A DNA stretch of 64,000 nucleotides from Tolypothrix sp. PCC 7910 (GCF_011769525.1 NZ_CP050440.1:7171001-7235000), one strand, 5' to 3'; counted from the first letter of the stretch, positions 38,451 through 46,341 are shown. Made by a program: numbers and translations. The notes: generated by a model from the letters alone, not told the origin.

Positions 38451-39266
38451 ATGCCAAAACTAGCTATTATTCGTGAGCGACGACAAGCACAACACTATAT
38501 AGAAGATTTAGGCACAGGAGTTAAATTAGAAATGGTTTTAATTCCTGGCGGTAGTTTCATGATGGGTTCGCCAGAAGATGAAGAGGGACATAGCTCTGCT
38601 GAAAGTCCACAACATTCAGTCACTATTAAACCCTTTTTTATGGGTCAATACCCAGTGACCCAGGCACAATGGCAAGCAGTAGCCTCCCTCCCAAAGATAA
38701 AGCAACAACTTAAACCTATCCCATCTAACTTTAAAGGAACAGATCGACCTGTTGAAAATATTTCTTGGGATGACGCAGTTGAATTTTGCGATCGCCTCAC
38801 CCGAAAAACCAAGCGTAAATATCGCCTCCCCAGCGAAGCCGAATGGGAATATGCCTGTCGTGCGGGAACAAGCACCCCATTTCACTTTGGCGAGACAATC
38901 ACAACCGATTTAGCCAACTATGACGGGAATTATACATACGGTGATGCGCCCAAGGGAGTGTATCGAGAAGAAACAACCCCAGTAGGAAATTTTGGCGTAG
39001 CAAATGCCTTTGGATTATATGATATGCACGGGAATGTGAGGGAATGGTGTATGGATAACTGGCATGAAAATTACAAGGGCGCGCCAACAGATGGAAGTGC
39101 GTGGTTGATTGATAATGATAATAATTCTTTTCGGCTGCTGCGCGGTGGTTCTTGGCTCTTCTATCCTGCTAACTGCCGTTCGGCTTCTCGCGACAATTAC
39201 GATGCCGACTTCCGTATCGACTATATTGGTTTTCGGGTGGCGTGTGCTGGTGCGTGGACTCAGTAG
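38451..39266 (+). CDS. Stand-alone FGE/C-type-lectin-like variable protein
   Basis: The 271-residue protein is a single FGE-like domain, starting with a short leader and then LEMVLIPGGSFMMGSP, and continuing [37 protein letters not shown] and RLLRGGSW...[10 protein letters not shown]. It is a paralogue of the C-terminal part of the preceding gene. The central stretch (about 38837-38990) is nearly identical in DNA to 37826-37980, so duplication or gene conversion was recent. It lacks the N-terminal helical domain. The 3' end is the second DGR-type variable region. An avd-like fragment follows 79 bp downstream. Confidence 0.88.
   Translation: MPKLAIIRERRQAQHYIEDLGTGVKLEMVLIPGGSFMMGSPEDEEGHSSAESPQHSVTIKPFFMGQYPVTQAQWQAVASLPKIKQQLKPIPSNFKGTDRPVENISWDDAVEFCDRLTRKTKRKYRLPSEAEWEYACRAGTSTPFHFGETITTDLANYDGNYTYGDAPKGVYREETTPVGNFGVANAFGLYDMHGNVREWCMDNWHENYKGAPTDGSAWLIDNDNNSFRLLRGGSWLFYPANCRSASRDNYDADFRIDYIGFRVACAGAWTQ
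39132..39264 (+). repeat. DGR-type variable region 2
   Basis: It has the same framework blocks as variable region 1, but one codon shorter. The 13 variable codons are CTC TTC TAT, GCT AAC, TCT, GAC AAT TAC, TTC, ATC GAC TAT, again all ending in C or T. The downstream DNA (CCCTTTACCCTTGTTTC, then GCGCAGCGAGCTAAAA) is shared with variable region 1, as expected of homing-initiation sequences. Confidence 0.75.
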
Positions 39267-39345
39267 CCCTTTATACTTTAGTCCTTTTACCCTTTACCCT
39301 TGTTTCTTTTTCCTGCAAGCGCAGCGAGCTAAAAATTTTTTTAAA

Positions 39346-39507
39346 ATGGACGAACTACCAATAATTCAAAAAACCTACGATTTAATCAAATGGTATATAC
39401 CAATTTTGAACCGTCTACCCTGTGATCATAAATTATCTATGGGAATAAATATCACCACTTGCAATGTTATTGAAGAGATATTTTGTGATGACATCTGTGA
39501 CAATTAA
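39346..39507 (+). pseudogene. avd: Truncated avd-like DGR accessory gene
   Basis: The 53-codon frame begins MDELPIIQKTYDLIKWYIPI and continues LNRLPCDHKLSMGINITTCN, which matches the N-terminus of the Avd four-helix-bundle family that assists DGR reverse transcriptases (complete length about 120 residues). Similarity fades after about residue 45, and the stop codon lies inside the first TnsB-type site of the transposon left end. The rest of avd, the template repeat and the reverse transcriptase, which normally follow, are missing. The order target gene then avd is that of complete cyanobacterial DGRs. Confidence 0.75.
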
Positions 39508-39733
39508 TTTGTTAATCTACCCAAAATTAAGCATTTTCCCTAGATTATAGGATGTGACAGATAAATAGTGAAAATTCAGGTTTTGGACAGATAATTTGTT
39601 AATTAGCTAACTTTGGGTATTAAGGTTAACATTTAGTTGTTATCGGCTAGAACACTGAATATATAAGACTCTCAAGATTTGCCATTGAACTGACATTATT
39701 TTGTTAAATTGACAAATAATTAGTGAATGTACA
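39499..39733 (-). promoter_or_regulatory. CAST left end: terminal repeat and six TnsB-type sites
   Basis: GACANNTAATTNGTTAA-like sites start at 39499, 39556, 39586, 39628 (degenerate), 39692 and 39711. The last runs into the terminal TGTACA at 39728-39733. The terminal 23 bp are the inverted counterpart of the right end with one mismatch. Spacing is looser than in the right end, as usual for left ends of Tn7-like elements. Confidence 0.88.
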
Positions 39734-39741
39734 TTAGAAAT
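39734..39741 (+). repeat. Direct repeat flanking the transposon left end
   Basis: TTAGAAAT, identical to 10864-10871 at the other end. The next bases (GGGCATGGGG...) continue the chromosomal DNA that originally followed mutS. Confidence 0.8.
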
Positions 39742-40036
39742 GGGCATGGGGCATGGGGCATGGGGCATTGGGCATTGGGCATGGGGGTTAGGTAATTGGT
39801 AAGGCGATGAAGGTGATCGCAATAATTTATAGAATGATATTAAGTGTTCATGACAGCGCTTAATGAGTTACTGTACAGAAAAATTTTAATTTGTATATTT
39901 TGTAGCATTTTCAATAACATTCAGGCGAGTATCAGCTATAAATGTAAAATGAGGATTTAAAAAAAATTCAGAATTGATAAACTCAAAAAATACATATTAT
40001 TTTGTTCTTAAAATTACACCTATTTCTTGAGGCGAT
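39742..40036. other. Intergenic DNA right of the transposon, with tandem repeat
   Basis: Positions 39742-39786 are a tandem repeat of GGGCATG/GGGCATT heptamers, a common Nostocales repeat. The rest is AT-rich up to the Uma2 gene. No tRNA gene and no clear match to any spacer of the CRISPR array was seen here, although V-K elements usually place their left end about 60 bp from the guide target. Confidence 0.6.
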
Positions 40037-40675
40037 ATGCTTTTAGAACTGCAACAAATTATCGTCAAGCCAGGGCAACAAATGTTGCTCAAAGATGTTA
40101 GCTGGCAGCAGTTAGAAAATATTATGTCAGAAATGGGAGAACGCCGTGCTGCCCGTATTTCTTATAGTCATGGCTGGTTAGAAATCATGGTTCCTCTACC
40201 CGAACATGAAAAAGATAAAGAATTGATTGGTGATTTAGTCAAATTCTTATTAGAAGAACTCCAAATTGATTTTGAGCCTTTTGGTTCTACAACACTAAAA
40301 AATGAGCGAGTGCAGCAAGCTGTAGAACCAGATACGTCTTTTTATATTCAAAATCAAACTGCTGTAATAGGTAAAAATCGGATTGATTTAACTGTAGATA
40401 TACCACCAGATTTAGCTATTGAAATTGATATTACTTCCCGCACACAATTTAATAACTATGAAATATTGGGAGTTCCAGAACTGTGGCGATACACACAACA
40501 AGGTTTAGAAATATTTTTACTAGTAGAGGGTAAATATATCAAATCTCAGTCAAGTCCTAATTTTCCTGATATTCCAATTGTTGAATTGGTGAATGAGTAT
40601 GTGCAGCAGTGTTTAACTATTGGCAGAAGTCAGGCTATGCGTAATTTTAAAACTTGGGTGAAGAATAATTTATAA
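40037..40675 (+). CDS. Uma2-family (DUF820) putative endonuclease
   Basis: The 212-residue protein has the PD-(D/E)xK-like Uma2 fold: RRAARISYSHGWLEIMVPLPEHE, EPDTSFYIQ at about residue 98, and PPDLAIEIDITSR at about residue 125, where the nuclease acidic residues are expected. Uma2 proteins are abundant in cyanobacteria and of unknown function. The gene starts with ATG after a GAGGCGA sequence and stands alone, just outside the transposon. No partner gene is visible. Confidence 0.85.
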   Translation: MLLELQQIIVKPGQQMLLKDVSWQQLENIMSEMGERRAARISYSHGWLEIMVPLPEHEKDKELIGDLVKFLLEELQIDFEPFGSTTLKNERVQQAVEPDTSFYIQNQTAVIGKNRIDLTVDIPPDLAIEIDITSRTQFNNYEILGVPELWRYTQQGLEIFLLVEGKYIKSQSSPNFPDIPIVELVNEYVQQCLTIGRSQAMRNFKTWVKNNL

Positions 40676-40677
40676 AG

Positions 40678-40882
40678 CAATAGGCTTGGGTTAAGCTAAT
40701 TAGCGATTGATTTGTCACTTATTAAAGAAGCTAGAAGAATTGGGGGATTCTCCCCCAAACCCCCGATTGGGTGACGGTTGCGTCCCCCAAACCCCCTCCA
40801 AAATTATTGTTCTGTTTTTTTGTTGAGTAACTAGTTTTTTGTTTTTTTATCAATTAATTTTCTTAACTGAACTGTATTTACT
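40678..40882. repeat. Dispersed ~205-bp repeat, uninterrupted copy
   Basis: It runs from CAATAGGCTTGGGTTAAGCT through GGGGGATTCTCCCCCAAACC to a TCAATTAATTTTCTTAA end. A second copy with the same blocks is at 46507-46890, but is split by an insert. The GGGGGATTCTCCCCC core is an inverted repeat. Probably a MITE-like element. Confidence 0.75.
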
Positions 40883-40888
40883 TATATA

Positions 40889-40940
40889 GCATGGCAGTGC
40901 CATGCCCTAGAATCTGTCGCATTCTTTTTTTTAATTGGTA
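40889..40940. repeat. Dispersed repeat copy B (partner at 7806-7862)
   Basis: GGCAGTGCCATGCCC, AATCTGTCGCATTC, a T-run and AATTGGTAT in the same order as at 7806. It lies directly after the 205-bp repeat and before the end of the histidine kinase gene. Confidence 0.6.
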
Positions 40941-40982
40941 TGACCTTTGAACTTGAAAGTGGTAAATTTCAGCTATTAATAT

Positions 40983-43900
40983 CTATGTTCTGGAAGTTCC
41001 TAAACTCCAGAGATCAATAATGGCTTTGACTAACACCTCTGGTTCAACGGGTTTGGGGAGATGTAGTTGAAAGCCTGCTGCTATTGCTTGCTGAGAATCC
41101 ATTTCTCCGGCATAGGCGGTGAGAGCGATCGCAGTAATTTCTCCTCCGCGTTCGGGAGGTAAAGCGCGAATCTGTTGCATCAGGGAATAACCATCGACTT
41201 CGGGCATTCCAATATCACTGACTAGTAAATTGGGGTTGAAGGTTTCTAGAGTTGCCAATGCGGTTGTTGCAGATTTGGCAGTCATGGCTTCTGCGCCATA
41301 CTGGGTTAACATTACTGCTAACATCTCACGGGCATCGGGTTCATCATCTACGATGAGGACGCGAATCCCAGTTAAATCAGGAATTTGAGCTAATGATGTT
41401 TCTACAGGCTGGGGTTCTGGCTCAACATTCAGCAGTGGCAATTGTACTGTAAAGGTTGCTCCTAAACCTTCGCCAGGGCTGTCTGCTATGATGGTGCCGC
41501 CATGAGCTTCTACTAACTGCTTGACAATGGCTAACCCTAACCCTAGCCCCCCAAATTGACGAGTGGTTGAAGCATCTTCTTGGCGAAATGATTCAAAGAT
41601 GTGGGGAATAAAGTCAGGATTGATACCTTTACCTGTGTCCTTGACCGTAATTTCTGCTAGACCTGCTACCTGTTGTAGGCAGATGTCTACTCTTCCACCA
41701 CTGGGAGAGAACTTAATAGCATTGGTCAGCAGATTCCAGATGATTTGCTGGAGGCGGGCGGCATCACCAGACACTTGCCCAATGTTAGGTAAGACGGGAT
41801 GAAGTGAGATGGATTTAGCAACGGCTGCTGCTTTCACGGTGTCAATCGCTGCTGCAATTACAAAGGCGAGATTGACAGGCTGGATATTTAAGCTGAGTTT
41901 GCCGCGCAAGATTTTAGCAACATCAAGCAAATCATCAATCAATTGCGTCTGTAACTTGGCATTGCGCTCAATGGTGGCAAGAGCGACAGCGGTTTTAGCA
42001 TCATCAAATTTACGGATTTGCAATAACCTTGACCATCCGAGAATGGGGTTGAGGGGCGATCGCAATTCATGGGAAAGCACGGCTAAAAATTCATCTTTGA
42101 TGCGGTTGGCGCATTCCGCTGCTTCTCTCGCTTGCTGCTCTGCTTCATATAAGCGGGCATTCTCCACTGCTACCGATGCCATTTGTGCCAGCTGCACCAG
42201 AATTGATTCATCAGCTTCAGTAAATTCTCCTTCGTATTTATCGGAAAGTTGAATTAACCCCATGTTCTGCCCCTGCCGCCCCACCAAAGGCACTGCTAAC
42301 CAGCCTCGCATGGGTGGATGTTTGTCTGCTTCTTTACCAAAAGCTTTCCACTGGGGATGAGCTTCGAGTTCGGCTTGAGTCATCCGCATGGGGCGATTTG
42401 AGTGGCATACACAGTTATAAATGCCAGTTCCATCTGGTGTGACAGCATAGTCTCGCCAAGCGGCGTACTTATCCGAAAGGAAAATGGCGTTGATTGCCTG
42501 TGACCAGTTTTGATCAATTGCCATGCTAATCACAGATTGGTGAGCGCCAACGATCCATGCAGCTTGGTTGGTAATGACTTGCAAGACATCTGGCACTGAA
42601 AGCGCAGAATTAATCGCCAGGGATGCGATCGCCAATCCCTGCAACTGTTGGGCATAGTGCCGTTCGTTGGCTAGGAGTTGTTCGCGTTCTTGTTCGGCTT
42701 GTTTGCTATCGCTAATATCAATACTTACGCCATACCAAGCTTCAATCTCTCCGTTGGTATCTCGGCGGGGTAAGGCGCGAAAGGCGTGCCAGCGATATTC
42801 ACCATCATGACGACGATAGCGCACTTCGCCTTCATAAGTTTCACCTGTCTGCTGACATTGTCGCCGATAAGGTAAAATCCTTGCCATATCTTCTGGGTGC
42901 AACATTTCCGCCCAGCCGTAACCTTGGGCTTGGGCTGCTGTTTGCCCGGTGTATTCGTACCAGCGTTTGTTGAAGAAAATGTTATTTCCTTCGCGATCGC
43001 ATACCCAAACAAACGCAGGTGCGGCATTAGAAATTGTGCGGAATTCAGCTTCGCTTTTTTGCAGTTTTTCTTCTGCTTTTCGGCGTTGTAACTCAGCTTG
43101 TTTGCGATCGCTGATATCTACCGTTGAGCCAATTACACGGATAACCTGTCCCTGCTGATCTCGAACTAAACAACCCTGCTCCCAAACATCCACCCAGTGT
43201 CCATCTTCATGGCGAACGCGGTACTCCGTCTCATACAACTCTTGGGGACTGGCATACAATTTGGGCAGTTGCGGTTTCAGCCGAGCAATATCATCGGGAT
43301 GAGTGCGGTCGAGCCACCAATCTACCGTAGGCGGGGCATCTTCTGGGTGAACGCCGATGATAGCGAATAATTTTTCAGAACGGTAAACTGCGTTTGTTTC
43401 TAAATTCCAGTCAAAAACCAGCCCATTGATAGCCTTTAAAACCAGACAAAATCTCTCTTCTAACCGCTTGTGCTCATCAATATCAGTAATTGTGCCAATC
43501 CAACCTGTAATCTTTCCTTGCTCATCTCTGGTGGGAATTCCTCGGCTAATAAACCAGTGGTAAACGCCATCCCAACGGCGAAGCCGATATTCCATCTCGA
43601 AGGGGTGACCATGAATGACAGACTGGCTCCACAGTTGCAAGGTGCGATCGCGCTCATCTGGGTGAATGGTGCTAGCGCAGGCTAAACCCATTGATTGGGC
43701 TTCAGTTAACCCACTGTATTCGTACCAGCGCTGATTCCAGTAATTTACTGCCCCAGTGGCATCAGCAGTCCACACCATTTGGGGCATGGCTTCTGCTAAC
43801 TCGCGATAGCGTTGCTGACTAACAGTTGTAGCTTGGCTACTCTCCGTTACATCCAAAAAGGCTTCGACTGCATCTAGGCTCTTATTTTGTTCACCTCGCA

Positions 43901-44558
43901 ATGAAGTTGCATAGGCTAATATTTGGCGTACTGTATCTGAACCAATATTAATATCAATAGGAGCCGTATTGATGATCTGCTGAAATTGGTTCTGTTGCTG
44001 TTGTAAATTGCTCTGAAACTGCTCTTGGGTAAATTCTAATTGGCATTGCGATTGGTAATTAGCGATCGCATTATCCATCGTTAACCGCAGTCGCTCTGGG
44101 GTGATCCGCTCCCCGATGAGATAATCTACTGCTCCATGTTTTAAAGCCTGTACAGCCAACTCAGCATCATTGCTGCCAATCACAACAATCGGGGGACAAT
44201 TCTTGCCCAGATGTTGCTGCAATTGATTTAAAAGATTGAGAGGGCCCAAATCAGGAGCAACACATTCTAAAATAATGCCATCAATCTGCTGTGATTGGCA
44301 GACCGCCAAAATTTCCGTATGCTGCGGCTCGGTTAAAACCTTGTAGCTGAAAATTTCATCCAGTGGGAACTGGCTGGTGTAGCTTGCACTTTCAGAGATG
44401 CCATTGATAACCAACAAAATTTGATAAGGCTCTACCATACTCAAAAACAGTGCCAGATCAGTTTTCAAGAGGTGATAACTGTGGCGATCGCATCCAGAAA
44501 GCGTTGCTTGCACCACTGCGGCGATCCCAGCGACTATAACATCTTCTTGCTCCAGCAC
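40983..44558 (-). CDS. Hybrid sensor histidine kinase with PAS, GAF and receiver domains
   Basis: The 1191-residue protein has an N-terminal receiver-like region without clear phospho-acceptor (about 1-165), three PAS/PAC units (about 245-620; RYRELAEAMPQMVWTAD, MEYRLRRWDG, EAEFRTISNAAPAFVWV), and a GAF domain (about 650-800). HisKA follows (FLAVLSHELRSPLNPI, about residue 845), then HATPase_c (NLLTNAIKFSPSGG, GLGLGLAIVKQLVEAHGG), and a C-terminal receiver with Asp in LLVSDIGMPEVDG. There are no membrane segments. It probably senses a small molecule or redox state in the cytoplasm. A relic of a related kinase lies just upstream. Confidence 0.92.
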   Translation of the reverse strand: MLEQEDVIVAGIAAVVQATLSGCDRHSYHLLKTDLALFLSMVEPYQILLVINGISESASYTSQFPLDEIFSYKVLTEPQHTEILAVCQSQQIDGIILECVAPDLGPLNLLNQLQQHLGKNCPPIVVIGSNDAELAVQALKHGAVDYLIGERITPERLRLTMDNAIANYQSQCQLEFTQEQFQSNLQQQQNQFQQIINTAPIDINIGSDTVRQILAYATSLRGEQNKSLDAVEAFLDVTESSQATTVSQQRYRELAEAMPQMVWTADATGAVNYWNQRWYEYSGLTEAQSMGLACASTIHPDERDRTLQLWSQSVIHGHPFEMEYRLRRWDGVYHWFISRGIPTRDEQGKITGWIGTITDIDEHKRLEERFCLVLKAINGLVFDWNLETNAVYRSEKLFAIIGVHPEDAPPTVDWWLDRTHPDDIARLKPQLPKLYASPQELYETEYRVRHEDGHWVDVWEQGCLVRDQQGQVIRVIGSTVDISDRKQAELQRRKAEEKLQKSEAEFRTISNAAPAFVWVCDREGNNIFFNKRWYEYTGQTAAQAQGYGWAEMLHPEDMARILPYRRQCQQTGETYEGEVRYRRHDGEYRWHAFRALPRRDTNGEIEAWYGVSIDISDSKQAEQEREQLLANERHYAQQLQGLAIASLAINSALSVPDVLQVITNQAAWIVGAHQSVISMAIDQNWSQAINAIFLSDKYAAWRDYAVTPDGTGIYNCVCHSNRPMRMTQAELEAHPQWKAFGKEADKHPPMRGWLAVPLVGRQGQNMGLIQLSDKYEGEFTEADESILVQLAQMASVAVENARLYEAEQQAREAAECANRIKDEFLAVLSHELRSPLNPILGWSRLLQIRKFDDAKTAVALATIERNAKLQTQLIDDLLDVAKILRGKLSLNIQPVNLAFVIAAAIDTVKAAAVAKSISLHPVLPNIGQVSGDAARLQQIIWNLLTNAIKFSPSGGRVDICLQQVAGLAEITVKDTGKGINPDFIPHIFESFRQEDASTTRQFGGLGLGLAIVKQLVEAHGGTIIADSPGEGLGATFTVQLPLLNVEPEPQPVETSLAQIPDLTGIRVLIVDDEPDAREMLAVMLTQYGAEAMTAKSATTALATLETFNPNLLVSDIGMPEVDGYSLMQQIRALPPERGGEITAIALTAYAGEMDSQQAIAAGFQLHLPKPVEPEVLVKAIIDLWSLGTSRT

Positions 44559-44582
44559 TGGTGACGGAAATCGTCTTTCTCT

Positions 44583-44820
44583 GTGTGGCGATCGCTAGCA
44601 ATCCTAAGCCCAATCTACCAAAGGAATGAGTCGTAAAACTATCTTGTTGTGAGAATAACTTCAACACATGGGGTAAAAATTGGGTTTGGAAGCCCTGTCT
44701 GGTATCACTTGCCGTAATTTCAACCTGGATGAGTTGCGCTGCCATCCGTCTTCCTGTGGGGGTAAATTTAATCGCATTCTACAGTACATTCCACACTAGC
44801 TGTTGCAGTTTCTCAGTTCA
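44583..44820 (-). pseudogene. Relic of a histidine kinase ATPase domain
   Basis: On the minus strand the sequence reads LQQLVWNVL, a stop codon, NAIKFTPTGRRM, then QVEITASDTRQGF, LPHVLKLFSQQDS and FGRLGLGL. These are the N-box, G1 and G2 regions of HATPase_c with a stop and lost glycine residues. It lies immediately before the start of the intact hybrid kinase and overlaps no functional frame except at its downstream edge. Probably left from a tandem duplication or a replaced kinase. Confidence 0.75.
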
Positions 44821-44830
44821 AGTAGGATGC

Positions 44831-45090
44831 TTTAGCAGGGAGAGTACGGCATCAGTGCCAACTTATCTGTGTATGAAAATTCTCAAATTCTCTTACCGCA
44901 TTTGTGCTTAGGTGATTGGTAAAAATATTTGCGAGCATATAGAAAAAGCGCGATCGCATCTTGTCTGCTACAAACCCCACTCACACGGGTCAATGATAAA
45001 CTCATGGCTAAGGTGCTTAACCTGCTATTTAATCAGTTATCCTGGCTTACGGTATTAGCGCTGACATAAACCGAGTACAGAAAAATCACG
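44831..45090. other. Intergenic region before the desaturase/SDR gene
   Basis: About 260 bp without a gene. It must contain the promoter of the 45091 gene; no clear -35/-10 pair was found. One GCGATCGC octamer is at about 44950. Confidence 0.4.
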
Positions 45091-46341
45091 ATGAATGTTT
45101 TAGCACAAGGCTGGGCTGAGATTGCGGCTCAATTACAGATAAATTGGAATCTGGTAAATACCTGCTTGCAGTTTGCTAGTTGGGGATTAGTCTCGCTGTT
45201 GTTGGCGGAGATAGTAAGAGATAGCTATCATGCTTTGTGTCACTATGTCCCCTCGCTTGGTAAATGGCATAATAAGCACCACATGGCATATCGCCGCGAT
45301 TTATCGGTAGTTTCTTTAAAAATTTACCAAGAGTCTCAGTTATACAATGATATTGTCGAGTCAACGCTACTGGTCGTAGTTTTGACTGTCATGGCTTTAC
45401 TGCTCCAGCAATGGGGTTTTTGGCTGGGAGTAGCCTATGCTTTTACCTTCTTATATGGCGCGTCCCGGCGATATTTTCTCGGTAAAATTGATACAGATTA
45501 CACCCACCTTCCTGGGCCATTAGAAACAATTCCCTCGGTTTGGTGGGTAAATCGTTCTTACCACTGGCGACATCATTTTGATGATGTTAATGCTTATTAC
45601 AGTGGTGTGTTTCCTTTAGTAGATACTGTATTGGGAACGGGTTTATCTCTTAAAGGTAAAACCATTGCTTTAACTGGTGCTTCTGGTGCTTTAGGAAAAG
45701 CATTGACGGCTGAATTGATTAAAAACAATGCCAAGGTAGTAGCCTTAACTACCAATCCTGAAAAACTACAGACCCAAGAAAAGCTAACTGTAATTTCTTG
45801 GGAATTGGGTAAAGAAGCAGAGTTAAAAGCTGCTTTAGAGAAAGTTGATATTTTGATTATCAATCACGGTGTCAATGTCTACGCTAACCGCACCTCAGAA
45901 GCAATTGAGTCTTCTTATGAGGTAAATACTTTTTCTACATTGCGGTTGATGGATATATTTTTGACAACCGTTACCGGGCCACAATCCAAAGCAACTAAGG
46001 AAATTTGGGTTAACACTTCCGAAGCTGAAGTATCTCCAGCTTTAAGTCCTCTTTATGAACTCAGCAAACGCGCCATCGGAGATATTGTTACCCTCAAGCG
46101 GTTGGATGGGGATTGTATAATTCGCAAGTTAATTCTGGGGCCATTTAAGAGTCAGCTTAATCCTTATGGAGTGATGTCAGCGCCGCAAGTAGCCCGTGCG
46201 ATTTTGTTTTTAGCAAAGCGGGACTTCCGCAATATTATTGTGTCCATCAATCCCCTAACATATTTGCTGTTTCCGTTGAAGGAAGTTAGCACTTGGCTTT
46301 ACTACCGAATTTTTAGTAAAAAGGTTCAAGAATTGAGCTAA
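45091..46341 (+). CDS. Fusion of sterol desaturase/fatty acid hydroxylase and short-chain dehydrogenase
   Basis: The 416-residue protein has an N-terminal membrane domain (about 1-185) with the His clusters of di-iron desaturases/hydroxylases: HALCH, KWHNKHH and YHWRHH. A Rossmann short-chain dehydrogenase follows (about 188-416) with the cofactor loop TGASGALGKA, INHGVNV and YELSK (Tyr-x-x-x-Lys). Such bifunctional proteins occur in cyanobacteria; the substrate is unknown, probably a lipid or hydrocarbon handled at the membrane. The gene is monocistronic and followed by repeat-rich DNA. All catalytic motifs appear complete. Confidence 0.88.
   Translation: MNVLAQGWAEIAAQLQINWNLVNTCLQFASWGLVSLLLAEIVRDSYHALCHYVPSLGKWHNKHHMAYRRDLSVVSLKIYQESQLYNDIVESTLLVVVLTVMALLLQQWGFWLGVAYAFTFLYGASRRYFLGKIDTDYTHLPGPLETIPSVWWVNRSYHWRHHFDDVNAYYSGVFPLVDTVLGTGLSLKGKTIALTGASGALGKALTAELIKNNAKVVALTTNPEKLQTQEKLTVISWELGKEAELKAALEKVDILIINHGVNVYANRTSEAIESSYEVNTFSTLRLMDIFLTTVTGPQSKATKEIWVNTSEAEVSPALSPLYELSKRAIGDIVTLKRLDGDCIIRKLILGPFKSQLNPYGVMSAPQVARAILFLAKRDFRNIIVSINPLTYLLFPLKEVSTWLYYRIFSKKVQELS

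Larger units (their letters stand above)
10872..39733 (-). mobile_element. Type V-K CRISPR-associated transposon (CAST), 28.9 kb
   Basis: The element contains tnsB, tnsC, tniQ, cas12k, the cvkR regulator, a tracrRNA and a CRISPR array, which is the complete type V-K set known from Scytonema and Anabaena. Both termini read TGTACA and continue into a 23-bp inverted repeat with one mismatch (10872-10894 against 39711-39733). Each end carries a ladder of TnsB-type sites, and TTAGAAAT is directly repeated outside. The left end is at 39733, the right end at 10872. Cargo lies both between tniQ and cas12k (the usual place) and, unusually, between tnsB and the left end. No tRNA gene, the usual V-K target, is next to either end. 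Confidence 0.95.

Noticed and set aside
39742..39786. Match of the candidate homing spacer start ATGGGGCA to the GGGCATGGGG repeat beside the left end
   Set aside because: Only eight bases match, on the wrong strand for the known target-left-end orientation and without a GTN PAM; the repeat is low complexity.
41563..42252. Plus-strand frames opposite the hybrid histidine kinase
   Set aside because: They are antisense shadows of the kinase domains and have no start signals.
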